Part shown: positions 12,193-61,915 of the stretch, one piece after another | How positions within the stretch are numbered: position 1 is the first letter of the stretch | How the letters are laid out: every line of letters begins with the position of its first letter | Notes under the pieces: generated by a model | What the model saw: the letters and a program-made list of their open reading frames with translations, nothing else | What the model was told of the DNA's origin: nothing | The model's database searches: none | Assembly: GCA_039881145.1 (NCBI GenBank) | Contig: JAYKKI010000061.1 | Location: forward strand, 12,126,001-12,190,000 | Source of the DNA: Druceiella hillmani | Taxonomy: Eukaryota; Arthropoda; Insecta; Lepidoptera; Hepialidae | Length of the DNA stretch: 64,000 nt | Direction of reading: 5' to 3' | Made by a program: the position numbers and the translations under genes

Positions 12193-12312
12193 TCTAAAGG
12201 CCTGGCGACAAAATTTTAACAACTAAAACTAAAATTAATTTCGATCAATACGTTCTAAAGGCCTGGCGACAAAATTTCAAAAACGAAAACTAAAATTAAT
12301 TTCGATCAATAC
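12193..12312. repeat. 61-bp tandem duplication
   Basis: TCTAAAGGCCTGGCGACAAA begins at 12193 and again at 12254. Both copies end in AATTTCGATCAATACG. Confidence 0.9.
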
Positions 12313-13349
12313 GAATCATAACTTGTTATGAGAACTTGGTTCCCCTTACAAATTTGGTGTTTATTTAATTGAATCCTGTTTTCTTTTTAACTTTCCTTCT
12401 TCATATTTTCTTGCTTATTTCAATTTTTTAAATTGTAATCATGTATACACATTATTATTGTCTTGTGTTAAATGCAAATAATAAATATTGTTTCACCTGT
12501 AAACATTACAATTACATAAAATTTATTTTTCTAAATAAAAGTTAAATTTAAAAATATCCAATAATTTATTATGCTGATTTAGCTCGATACCATGGTAGGT
12601 GGTTAACAAATGTACGGACTACAGAATACTTTGTAAAGAGTTTGAGTCGAAGTGGAATTACGCACCTTAATATTATTAGCCCTTCAAAAGATTAGAATTC
12701 TAACTGCTTGTTATTTCTGTATTCATTAGCCTATTTTATCCCTCAACTTACTACTATTTTGTATATTTTTATAATACTTATTCAATTTTGTACTTTACTA
12801 TTTTGTATATTTTTATAATACTTATTCAATTAATTTTCTTAAAATTCATTAAAGTAATTCTTTTACGAACTATTCGTGCTTTTTCCGCTGTTAATTATGT
12901 GGAAACTTTATTCATTAATTTATCATTAATATTATTTCAAGTAAGTCTATTTGTATTTGTGTTTTGTAAGATAAACTGTTTAAGGTTGTTAATTTATAAT
13001 TTGTTATTTTGTTAAATTACATTAATGGGGGCAATATTTCTAATCTGCATATAGCAAATACACTGTCTCGGACAACTTGGAGAACAATGTATTTCACAGA
13101 TGAAGACAAATGTGAAATCCAAAACAGAAAGACCCGATCATTAATTGCGGATTCCTCTTGATGTGTAAGACCTTACAGGTAAGAATAGATAATTTTTTTT
13201 TCTATACGTATAAGACGTATATAGGTTGTAAAGAAAACGAACGAACATAAAGGTTTCTTTGTAAATAGGTGTTTAATGAGAAAAAAACCTTTCTTCTTTT
13301 ACTCTTGTCCATGTTAGTAATAGTATAAATAGTAAACTAAACTTGAAAA
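12313..13349. other. AT-rich DNA with a small tandem duplication
   Basis: CTATTTTGTATATTTTTATA repeats about 43 bases apart (12754 and 12797). No gene is recognised; the 75-codon frame at 12788 is low-complexity. Confidence 0.5.
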
Positions 13350-14616
13350 CATCTTCGTAGTTTGAAATCCACGATGCAATGTATCAGCCCTTCTTACATC
13401 ATCTTTGTAATATCCACCTCGCCATTTACTGAAGTTTAGATTTTCTCCAACCCCTGTAAAGTGAATAAAATGTGAACGATTATTTAACTCATATTATTAT
13501 ATTTACAATACATTTATCTATCGATATTGCCATTACTTCAAAAAAAATTTATGGAAAATTTAGGATAAAATTTGATTGGGGTACTTTTTTTGTAGATCAA
13601 ACACATAAAATTACAATACAAAAATATTTTTGTACCTAAGTTTTAAACATCTGCAATAATGACATTTGTGATGACTTAGAATTTTGGGTAAGTAATTTTT
13701 ATTAACTAATATACCTAATATAAATGGCATTAATTATTTGAAAATATTTAGTAAAATCTTTCTTAGCGGGGGGCGGGGAGTTTAAGCGATTATTGAAGGC
13801 AAAATAAATTAATGTGGAAAAAGAAAATGTTCGTTATATATTTGATCTTTTTATTATTTTTAGTTAGTTTTTTTTTAATTACTCCATCTTTTTAAATTTT
13901 TCCGGTTTTCTGAATGTGACAAAAAAAAACGAATAGAACTCACAAGTTCCGTACATATTTCGGGACTGATAAATATTTAAGGGTACATAGTATTTCTATT
14001 AATCTATTTACAAATATTAATTTTCACATAGAAAATGTCTTGTATCTTATTATATATTTTATCTTTCACAGGTGCATATTTCAAAAATTATAAAATCTAT
14101 TATAATCGTTATAGTTCTCCTGTATTCTTCTAGTCAGATTTTACCAAACTTGTTTTTTTATGATTTTAGCTCAATAACTTCGGAAATAAGGAGGCAGAAT
14201 GCCCTGTATTTACACCTTTTTTAGTATATGTTTTCAAACATGAGTAGTAAACTTTGAGTAGTTTCAAACAAAGGGAAGGAGAAACATTCCTCTTAACAAA
14301 TGATTCATAAAATGAAAAAAAATTTGGTCACATTATTAAGACAAAGGATTCTTATTTGTAATACGAAATTAATTTAGGATTAATTGAAATCAAACAAGCT
14401 ATCCAAATAAAATCTACTTACACTAAAATAATATTCACAATAATGCAAACAACTTGTTGGAGAAATTTTATCTCTTTTCATAACCTTGCATCACTGTTTT
14501 CCTATTTTTGAATCTCTCGGAACAAGAAAAAACAATTTATCAGGTATACTTCTAATTGTATTTTTGCACCTAGCTTCAATACGATAAGTATAAACTGGCT
14601 TTCGAGCTTCTTCCAT
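13350..14616 (-). pseudogene. THAP-domain-like relic in two blocks
   Basis: Block 1 starts with ATG at 14616. It reads CKNTIRSIPDKLFFLVPRDS and, past an in-frame TGA (14493-14491) where THAP domains have Trp, CKVMKRD and LHYCEYYF. This resembles the insect transposon-type THAP pattern (PDKLF..VP+D......W......D.....CEDHF), with the zinc-binding His replaced by Tyr. A donor-like AGTGTAAGT follows near 14425. Block 2 after the acceptor at 13454 reads VGENLNFSKWRGGYY, which could be the rest of the domain. Neither block is intact; the identification is by pattern only. Confidence 0.4.
13426..13453 (-). CDS. Candidate terminal exon of the NRF-6-like gene (tentative)
   Basis: A TTTACAG acceptor at 13460-13454 is the first downstream site I found that completes the split codon (AG+G) and then gives a short basic tail GWRKSKLQ and TAA. 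ATTAAA, a weak polyadenylation signal, lies about 150 bases further on. The same acceptor read in another frame continues a THAP-like relic (13350-14616), so the assignment is ambiguous. Confidence 0.25.
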
Positions 14617-15290
14617 GGTTTAAGCGGTTATTACACTGAAAATATGGTTAAAGTAACGAGACACCTACAATAAGCAAACGCCTAGTATAGACTGTGACGT
14701 CACCCAAACATCCAAGGTGCGCGAATATAGCAGTATTAGACGGAAACCAACCCGTTAGTAATAATGCTCGCAAAAACTTAAGGTTTTTTTTTAATTTATG
14801 CATATATTTATAACCAGTACTTCCAAAGATCAGAATATTATTACGATTCTAAAAAGTTTTTTCGATAAAATAATATATATGTGAGTGAAAAATAATATAC
14901 TTTTTATTTATTTTGTAGGAGGAGATTCCTTAAGATTTGGTATCTTAGTATTCGTTAAGATTTGGTATCGTAAAATAATCTTTATCAAACAGATTTTTCT
15001 TTTTTAAGTTAATTGTTATTATTAATTCTTTGTAAATAATATTTTGTGTGTTTTTAGCCAATTGTATATTGAAAATATGTTATAAATATATGACGCAACT
15101 AAAATTCATAATTTATTTAATAAATATGTGTAGAATATATATTAAGTTGCTACTGAAAAAAAAAACTAATTATATTATTTTGATACTATGATGCATATCT
15201 TCCATATTACAAATTAATATTTAAAACGAAAGTACAAAAAATTTATATTTACAAGAAATAAAAAATAAATGTAAATATTCCGTTCCCCAA
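14617..15290. other. AT-rich DNA, nothing recognised
   Basis: 14690-14760 holds a slightly GC-richer piece with TGACGTCACC. No gene was seen. Confidence 0.4.
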
Positions 15291-15400
15291 ACTGAAAAAC
15301 GGAACCCCCCCGGAAGATCACCAAGATTTTTGGTTTTTAGTTTTTTTCTGTGTGATCTGTCCGTATGTCATAGCCGATTTTCTCAGAAGCCACGTGACAT
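15291..15400 (-). repeat. RTE/SINE-like 3' tail fragment
   Basis: On the minus strand: GAAAATCGGCTATGACATAC, GGACAGATCACAC, GGTTCCGTTTTTCA and GGAACGGAA. This is the common insect retroposon tail pattern (GACAGACGGACAGAC, then GGTTCCGTTTTT and GGTACGGAA). Related pieces lie at 18430-18545, 54660-54815 and 62170-62280. Confidence 0.45.
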
Positions 15401-15962
15401 AACAGCTTAGTATGTGGTATAGTAATACATCTCATTAAGCCAAATATTTCGCATTAACTAACTTTTTTAAATATTCATATAAGAATTAAAGCGCCTCTTC
15501 GCTAAATAATACGACCAATTTTTTTTTTATTTACTACTGATTAAAAACCTTGAAAAAAACAGAATTAGCAAAATGTGACTAGAAAATTATAGGAAATCTA
15601 TAGCAATTTTCTTAGATTTTAAAATTGTTTATCGGTTATCAATAAACAATTTTAAGATTTCAATTCACTATATTTTTACGCCTGCAAAAAATATAGTAGG
15701 TAATATATTTATGTAACAAATTTATATTTGTGAATACTTTTACAGAAATACTATGTATCCTTAAATGTTTATAAACACCTAAATGCGATTTCTACTCGTA
15801 CATGATAGTTTTTTAGGAGTCTCCTTAATTTAATCTAATTTTATCGATCTTCTACGTTGTATTTTTTATTCTTTTTAATATACATGGCTTTTTATCATTT
15901 ATTTCTTAAAACCTCCACAAAACACCTCTCCATTCATAAAAAGTGGAGAATTACAAACTTAC
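15401..15962. other. AT-rich DNA downstream of NRF exon k
   Basis: Contains a short hairpin (TTTTAAAATTGTTTA / TAAACAATTTTAA, 15617-15653). No further exon is recognised. Confidence 0.5.
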
Positions 15963-53770
<37,808 letters not shown>

Positions 53771-54659
53771 CATTTTGTTTTTTAGCTTTATAAATATAAA
53801 TTAGTTTTACCCGCTTACTAATATGAAATATATTTGCAACTCTTCATTCAAAAGTCGTTTTGGTCCTTCTAGTCCGGTCAAAATAGACAAAAAAATAGTG
53901 GTAGGTTTACAATAATAACTGTTATAAATACACTGTTATAACTGAAATGCAAAAGTCCCCATCGATCCTATGTCTGCTAAAAATATTATTCAAAGTCAGA
54001 GGTCAAAAATATTAATTTTTTGCATTTTTCTCGTAAATATGTTATCGTAAAAATAGATTAGATCACAAAAATTAAGATATACCGAGTTGTGAAACTTCTT
54101 TTCGCTCTTGGCCAAAAGTTACATGGCTACAAAAGCGTGTTTTTTTAATTTTCTAAACTATAATTTTATTTGTTGATGCCCAGTCACTTGAAGTAACTCA
54201 ATAATATGCACTCGAGTTGATTCTAAGATAGAGAGAAGAGAGTTGATTATAATGACGGTGTATATAATATAATATGTTTTGTTCAAAAGTCATTGTATCC
54301 TTCCAAAGAGAAAAAATTTATTAAATAAATTAAGAAACTAAAAAGGTATTTTTTTAGTCCCGTAATGTAGACCGATATTAAAACTCCTCGTGTTAAATTG
54401 AATACAAAAAAATCTGATAACCACGTATGAAACTCGCACTATGAAGATTCCGAATACATTTACATGAGAAATAATTCATTATTAGATTTTTCTCTTTACT
54501 TTACCTCCTATTATATCTAGTTTCAAGATTGTAGATCAACCAAAAATATCCTATAAATTTTGATGGTCACTGAGTAAGACTACGGAAAAAATAAAAAAAT
54601 ATATGCTTTAAAGGGCATATCTTTTTGTTGCGTGAAACAAAAAATTAAATTTACTGCAA

Positions 54660-54815
54660 TGTGTGGCCACAGTGTACGATATTAAGACTTGATATCTCAA
54701 ACAGTTTCTGAGAAAAAGATCTTTGACAGATAGACGAACGTATGGACAGACAAACAAATGATCTTATAAGGATTCAGTTTTTTTTCATTTTGAGGGACGG
54801 AATCTAAGGTAATAT
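54660..54815 (+). repeat. RTE/SINE-like 3' tail
   Basis: ATATCTCAAACAGTTTCTGA, then TCTTTGACAGATAGACGAAC, GGACAGACAAACAAATGATC, TTATAAGGATTCAGTTTTTT and TTTGAGGGACGGAATCTAAG. This is the clearest example in the window of the GGACAGACAAA ... TTTTGAGGGACGGAA retroposon tail; the element probably extends upstream to about 54340. Confidence 0.55.
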
Positions 54816-56984
54816 TTTACTTAAATCTACAGTTTTCATGTTAAAAGACGTCAAATAATGAACAGACACAGGTGGTTCAAAAATATGCACTATAAGTAAC
54901 TTAGTTATATGACCTTAAATGACTTCTATCGCTTATTAAAAACTAGCAATTCATTAGCACTTTTACTGGCCAACAATTTTTTTATATCACATTTTTAAAG
55001 TCTTGTGAAAATGTCCATAAACTTAAAAGATTGAAACTCTCACTGCCTGAAAAATAAAATATTTCTGGAAAGTTTGACAACTGATAAGTATGAAAAAAAA
55101 TTCAGAGATCTTTATGATTAGCACTGATCAACAGAGATAAAATCAACGATATTGTTAGGAAAATAAATTGAAACTATTGGAATGCCAAAGTTATAGAATC
55201 TAGATTGAAAACTTGGCGTTTCCCTTCCGTTCTAATTGTACCCAAAACTCCAGTCTTATTGAGAACCCTCGTTTGTACTGTGAGATCCTGAAGTTAATTG
55301 ATATGGTTCTAAAGGTTGTGAACGTTATTTTCTAAAATTAAAATTGTAAATTGTGTTTCTTGCAGACTTTGCAGATTTTTATAGATCCATATACTTAAAA
55401 CAATGTTGAAAAATTGTTGTATATTGTTGATTCATCTTTTGATATAAGATGATGTTTTCAGAGTTAGTTTCAGTGTCGTATTTCAAACTTAAATACCAAC
55501 GTGATAATTGTTTTTTTAAATTTTTTTTCACAAACAGCGAATCAACATAGTCTTTTTTAGCTACCCAATTTGTAAAATTATAATAAAAAGTTGATCTTTT
55601 GAAAGAAATTATTAAACAACAAATCGTGTTATTTTTTTAATAGAGCGAAATGCACAACATAAATATGTTTTTGTCATAAGTTATACAATAAATTCATACA
55701 GCCTATTTGGTGTTCATACTATCTATACTTATCGAGTTTGACACTAACAATCAGCCAAAATTTCACTAGAATTTATATCACAATTCTTCTGTGATGAAAT
55801 AACAAACAAAGTTATAAAGAGGCAGAAAAAATGCTGAGCAGCAGGCCAAAATAAAAGAGTTAATGATATTCTCTATATAAGATAAGCTAATAAATAATTT
55901 CTTTCACTGTGTTAATAAAAAGGTTATCGACAGAATGTTGCATATTTCAGAGAAGAAAAATATTAATGAGACGTTATTGACAATGTCAATAACGGTTTTA
56001 TCATGGCTTCATAATTATTAAATACATTGAAAACTTATCAAGTTAATATTTTTTTCTTAAATTAACCTTAAATATAGATATATTTAAATTTCTTAAAGTC
56101 AGTGCTGGTGAACACAAACTACTTGACGTAATTAATAAAATCATGGCGATGGGTTTTTGAAACATTTAAATTTTAATGTAAATTTTCTTTACCTAAAGCA
56201 GCTGGACATAATTTATTAGCGTACTATTTATTGCTTACATCATTTATGCATGGTGAGCATTTACATGAAATTTGTTTGGGACTGGGTGTGAATTAAAAAT
56301 GCAGGTTTACATTATTTAAATAAAACAATAATCAATAGATATTTTTATATTAAACTTTTGCACGACAAATAATTTTAAAAGTATAGCTACGTAAAACTAA
56401 ATGTGATGTTTCTATTTCGTCTCTTAATTACTGATGATATTTGCAACTTCACGACACATAAATTTTGCTTTAAAAACACTTTCATCTCTGTGTAAGCTTG
56501 CAATTAGAGATATGAGTTCAAAAGGCATTTAACGATTTTACCAAGACACGGCTTAGTTCGACCTGATATTGTTCAAACTCGAGAAATTTATTGACAATCA
56601 TAAATACAATAATGTCCTTAGATTCTAAAGAATACTTTCTTATAAACGTAAAAGCAAATAGAGCCTGAAAATTATCTTGGAAGAAAAGAACGTAATTCGT
56701 TTTTCGACAAATTTAAAAAATAAAAAATTTGCTTATATAATTATCTGTATTAATCGTTTTATAAATAGTTACCTAAAACTTTAGTGATAATATTTAGAAA
56801 AAATTAATAAGTTTTATATTGAATATGGAATTCCTTGAGAAATGTGATCGTCGTGAACCAACATTTAATGCATGATCGTTTGAACAAAGCATCAAGAGTG
56901 TAGAGATAGGAACGACCGAATGAGATAGATGGGCGGCTCAGAAATGAAACAAATAAGCAACGAGAACATATTTTTAGTTTAATT
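54816..56984. other. AT-rich DNA, nothing recognised
   Basis: A small palindrome CGTTATTGAC/GTCAATAACG is at 55972-55994. No gene was seen. Confidence 0.45.
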
Positions 56985-57345
56985 GGGTGTTTGACTAATT
57001 TTTTTTATTTCATTAATCATAATTTCAAGGTACAAGCTGATGAAGAGTGAAATTTTTTTATAATCTTAAAAATTGACCGAGTTGTAAGTTTAAATTTAAC
57101 CTTTAGAGAAGGACGGCAATACTGTGTTGTTAAGTCATTTTTAAAATTGCACATTATATGCTACAAGAGGATAAGAGACAGGAATATACCCAACTCTATC
57201 CGTAACTTCAAATTTAGAAGCCTACAACTAGCTTATTTTTCAATAAATTTTTTAATTTTTTTCAAGACTGGTTTTTAATTAATTTATATTTCACAATATT
57301 GTATGAAACATATCAAAATTTAGAATAAGTCAACTACCGTATTTC
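56985..57345 (-). repeat. Dispersed repeat, copy B (inverted partner of 23630-23998)
   Basis: Runs from TGTTTGACTAATTTTTTTTA to AGAATAAGTCAACTACCG. It reproduces copy A in the opposite orientation, including GGACGGCAATACTGTGTTGT and TTTTTCAAGACTGGTTTTTA. Confidence 0.85.
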
Positions 57346-57666
57346 ATGGAGATCTGAGTAACTCATCTATTGGGCAGCCGCATCATTAGCTAAACCTAAT
57401 ATTCCAATGTCGCAATAACGAGTCCAGTATGCAAAGAGAACTTTTGAATTTTCAATAAATTTATGTGGATAGAAATTATCCAGAAGAGTATTTATATATG
57501 TTGACAATACTGATTGAACATAATGGCCAGATTAGAGATAATTAAACGCAGAGAATAGAACTTCTAGATGGAGCTTAAACGAAAATAATCCAAGGAAATA
57601 TTACTCAATTTGTTGTATTCTATATTATGTTCTTGCCAGAATGCACCTTCTAAAAAGATTTGTCAG

Positions 57667-57697
<31 letters not shown>

Positions 57698-57699
57698 TA

Positions 57700-59270
57700 C
57701 ACTCTTTTGCATAACAAACGGGCGCTTTTGATTTTGTCATATTATTAACAAAATATCATTTATTAAGAGATTGTATTAATTGTAATTGTTACTGGCAGGT
57801 ATAGTGTATTCTGGCACATAAAAACGAAAGTTCTAAATTTGAAATTTATTCTTTTCGAATGAAAATTCTCTTTCACTGACAAAAACGTATTTTTTGGCTG
57901 TAAATTAAATTCAACTCTTATTAAGTTCTTTTTCATTTGTTACTTTTTTATTTTGACGAATAAATTTTAATTAAATTTCTGTTGTTTGCCGCATTAGTTC
58001 ACTTCTGTTTGCTGTTCTCAGTATGGTTGTCGTTAAAACGATAAGAGCTACTAAAATTATTGCGCTGCTTGAAGAAGGCCCTAGCCAATGTTATGTGTCT
58101 CAGCAGTATAATGTGAGCCGTTCCATCATCCGAAGGACCTGACAACGATACGAAGAAACGGGCTCCGTCAGTAGAAGGCCCGGTTCTGGAAGAAAACGGT
58201 GCACTGATCCACGGGACGACCGCTTTATAGTGAGTTAAGCGCTACGAAATCGTCAAGTTACGTACGTGGATCTCAAACAGAACCTCGAGGATGTCAGAGG
58301 TACACGAGTAAGCATATGGACAGTCAGAAGGGGACTTCAGGCCGTCAATATATGTAGCTATCGTCCAGCTCGGGGCCCTACATTGCTCCGTGAGCATCCA
58401 GTTGCCAGATTAATATTGGACTCAACAAGACTGGAATAGTGTTTTATTCTAGGATGAAGCTCGTATCTCGATTAGTGGTGAGGATCGACGTCGGCGAGTC
58501 GTACGAAGACCTAGAGAATGCTTCGTAGAAGTGTGTTTTGAGGAAATCACCCCTTACGGTGGAGGCTCCGTAATGTTTTGGGCTAGTATTAACTCAATTG
58601 AACGTACCGAGTTAGTGTTTATTGAAAATGGCACACTTAATGCGCAAAGGTACCTAACAGAGGTTCTTATTCCTCATGCCCAACCAGCATTAACAGCAGA
58701 TGGAGGCGAGTCCATTTCTATGGACGACAACGCTCGCGCTCACCGCTCTAGAGACGTTGATGCGTATGTGCAGGAGGCCGGAATTCTTCGGTTAGACTGG
58801 CCAGCTAGAAATCCCGACCTCAATCCGATAAAAAACATATGGGATAATCTCAAACGATGCGTCAGAGTCGTAAAACCAGCTCCAGAAAACATTCAGGCCC
58901 TTAAAAATGTGATCGTCACTGAATGGGAACGTATTCCTCAGGAAATGATAAAAAACGTTGTCGAAAGCATGCCTAGCAGATTAAGCGCATTAATTTTAGC
59001 TAGAGGAGGCCATACTCGTTACTAAATTTTCAAATTTTATGTTAAATTAATAAAAAATATTCAAAAATAAACTTTAGCCATTTTTAATGTACCAGTATGA
59101 AAACGCTCGTCTGTGGACTTTACATCGTTTTTTTTTATTTATTCGCATTTTTAATGACGGAAGTAGGTAAAAACGATATCTCAATAATAAATAACAATAT
59201 TCTCATCATATCCCCATATAAAATGCACCAAATAATAATAAAGTAACTCTGATATGGATTATTCCTATGA

Positions 59271-59273
<3 letters not shown>
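57700..59273 (+). mobile_element. Tc1-type element, dead
   Basis: Bounded by TA dinucleotides. Ends CACTCTTTTGCATAAC (57700) and, reverse-complemented, CACTCATAGGAATAAT (59273) share only a short similarity, so boundaries are inferred. Both sides pass directly into (TA)n tracts (57667-57698 and 59274-59328). One Tc1 transposase relic is inside. Confidence 0.6.
58023..59023 (+). pseudogene. Tc1-family DDE transposase, inactivated
   Basis: ATG at 58023 gives the N-terminal HTH (KTIRATKIIALLEEGPSQCY, VSRSIIRR). A TGA replaces the Trp before QRYEETGSVSRRPGSGRKR. A second stop (TAA) precedes ALRNRQVT. There is a frameshift around the first catalytic Asp (DEARISISGEDRRRRVVRRP). From 58531 the frame is open to TAA at 59023-59025: VMFWASIN, then the second Asp in MDDNARAHRS and WPARNPDLNPIKNIWDNLKR. 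The spacing is 34 residues (DD34E class), but the catalytic Glu is Lys (PIK for PIE). Several independent lesions make it certainly dead. Confidence 0.9.

Positions 59274-59328
<55 letters not shown>
59274..59328. repeat. (TA)n microsatellite at the Tc1 right end
   Basis: About 55 bases of TA starting at the inferred Tc1 border. Confidence 0.95.
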
Positions 59329-59330
<2 letters not shown>

Positions 59331-59836
59331 CAATGGGGTCACACATGCATATTAAACACGTCTAAAATTAGACGCTAATGCATGACTCTCGCTACTAAAT
59401 ACCGACCTTAGACCGTCAGCAGAGCAGATGTGTTTGTGTAAATAATTAAACATTCAAAAATCTATAAATAAGAAGAACTATAGTAACAAGCTAGCAAGCC
59501 GATTAAATAAAAAACCAACGTAGAACACACACGTAAGTAATTATTCTTGAAATCATTAATTAAAAATTTGAACAAGCCGCTAGACAATCGAATAGATACT
59601 CGATAAAGTTGACATTGTTAAATATATCTCTATGCTTATAGGAAATATAAACATACTATAGAGCACGAAGTAACTGGGAAACAAATAAGCTATTCATATT
59701 GTGAAATAATTATATTCATTTGTATAACAATAGGATTAATCGTTTTTAGGTGAAGCTATAAAAAATAAACAAAACTTTCTTGTTTTGTAACTTTAGATAC
59801 ATTTTTACATGATACATATTTAGATACGTCCACATC
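59329..59836. other. AT-rich DNA, nothing recognised
   Basis: No open frame or terminal repeat was seen. Confidence 0.5.
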
Positions 59837-60005
59837 CACACCACCCCTACACATGCAGGCACACGCATACACACACGTACACACACGCACACGCACACGC
59901 ATAAATACGCACGCACACGCAACGCGCACAGCCGCACACACGCACACGCGCACCCATACGCGCACACACACGCACGCACGCACACACATATACCCACACA
60001 TGTTT

Positions 60006-60070
<65 letters not shown>
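59837..60070. repeat. (CA)n/(CG-CA)n/(TA)n compound microsatellite
   Basis: About 150 bases of CA-rich repeats interspersed with CGCACACG-type units, then 20 bases CA and 40 bases TA. It generates spurious open frames in several phases (His/Thr- and Val/Cys-rich). Confidence 0.95.
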
Positions 60071-60077
<7 letters not shown>

Positions 60078-61059
60078 ATACATAAGTGTGAATATATATT
60101 AAAAGTAATATCGACAATTTCTTTAAGAACCTTATCGGCAATTACGAAAAACAAAACGATTACGAAATATTTCTGAAATCTTCACGCAGTATTCTGCCGC
60201 AAATATTTTTAGAGATTATTAAAATAAATACCTGGCGCTTATAAAATGTTTTATTTAATATCTTAGAACATATCTGGGGGCACGGTAGTGATCCAGGACG
60301 AGCTAAGACAAGAAAGACTGTAATACCTTTTCACGAAGCGATTCGCCTCATTTTTGAACCCATGTAGCTTTGGTCGGATGTAATAAACATGCCAAAAAAG
60401 CGCTTAATATAACTTAATATAATTAATAATATAATATAACTTAATATATTTTTCGCTTAATATAATTATTAAATAGCTTAATATAACGTATTAGACATGA
60501 TGTAAAATAGAAATCAATTTATGATATTCGTAGCTTGAAAAACCAAAGAATTTACTTTTCATTAAAAGATAGTGATGTGAATTATTTATTCAATATATTC
60601 GGTTCACGTATTAATGTATAAACGCAAGTAGCATTATACAACAAATTATAATTATTTAATCTGATTTACGACCTTTCCGTTTCATAATCTGTCAACTAAT
60701 TTAAGTTTTATTAATATATCAATTTCAATAATATCGTCACTTATTCACTCATCACTCACTGATAGTCATCAAACCCCTAGAAAGCTGAATTTTCCCGAAG
60801 TTCTGGAAAGCTGAAATTTTGGTATTCGAGTTGAGGTTAGTACACGAATAACGAGAAAATTTAAAAATATAGGATTTTCTTTTCCAACCCTACACATTGA
60901 AACTTTCTAGGTATAATAGTCTTAGAATGTCCGGTAAACCTAAAAGAAGTTCCCGAAAATCTAGAAAATATAAATTTGATGTTTTACACATCAAATTTAA
61001 ATCTTTAATAGCGTGTAAAAAATATAGTATTAATATATCATAACCAAACAGGAAGGCAA
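60071..61059. other. AT-rich DNA with short repeats
   Basis: 60405-60490 repeats CTTAATATAA. 60971-60999 is a 12-bp hairpin (TAAATTTGATGT / ACATCAAATTTA). No gene was seen. Confidence 0.5.
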
Positions 61060-61312
61060 AATCGGGAAGTCTGCGAGTAGCAACCAGAACGGCGCGATGA
61101 GTGTAAGAGGTTATATCGAAACGTCTGCAAGTGAGCAACCCGAACATTGTATCGAGTGGAAGGGGTAAAATAGGAACGTCTGCGAGTGAATAATCCGAAC
61201 GGTGCATCCTGTGGAAGGGGTAAAATTGGAACTTCAACGAGTGACTAACGTGAACGGTGCGTCCAGTGGAAGGGGTACGTCTGCGAGTCAGCAACCCGAA
61301 CGGCGTAAAATG
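61060..61312. repeat. About 64-bp tandem repeat, about 4 diverged copies
   Basis: The unit contains CGTCTGCGAGTGAGCAACCC, GAACGGTGC and GTCCAGTGGAAGGGGTA(AAAT). Copies start near 61075, 61121, 61179 and 61232, plus a final shortened one. An open minus frame across it is a by-product. Confidence 0.8.
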
Positions 61313-61915
61313 AGCTATGAAATAATGAACCACTGACGTTATGCACTACCAATCTCAAGCCGTGATACGATCAAGCTCTATAACTTTCTTTCATTAATAT
61401 CTTAGTATATTAAACCTACTTAGGGCTTGGCTCTACATGAAATCTCATAACTTTTTAAGAGTTAAAAGATAACGAGTCTTAGCAACATTTTTACATGAAA
61501 TTGTTTTGGTTGCAGAAATTATTCTTTTTTTAAATTTAGGCTTTTGTTTTATGACATAATTTTCAGTCCTAACTTATTTTTTCAACTATAATATAACAAA
61601 AATAACGAATATTACTCGTATGAAATAATACTGCGTAGACTACCCATCTATCGACTCAACACTTGCGAGCAACACGTGGCAATGCCACAGGCTTGCAGCG
61701 AATTGAGTTTCCACGCTTATTGGGGAAGCGTACAGCGCGCATTTTGGGCGCACTTTTAAATTCGTTGCGGTAAATAGAGTACGTATTCTATTTACGGTAA
61801 CGACTTTATTGCACTGGTGTTGTAATCAGAATCGCATAACATTTGTATATGATTTTAATAGTTAAGTAAATACAATTTAATGTATTATTTGAATATAAAT
61901 TCCTTGTAATAAATT
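61313..61915. other. AT-rich DNA with a palindrome
   Basis: 61763-61802 is a 40-base palindrome with three mismatched pairs (GGTAAATAGAGTACGTATTC and its complement). The block 61620-61760 is GC-richer and unassigned. Confidence 0.5.

Noticed and set aside
59746..60176. Val/Cys- and His/Thr-rich frames on both strands.
   Set aside because: Products of the CA/CG/TA microsatellite.
60890..61333. 147-codon minus-strand frame.
   Set aside because: Spans a diverged 64-bp tandem repeat; no protein family pattern seen.
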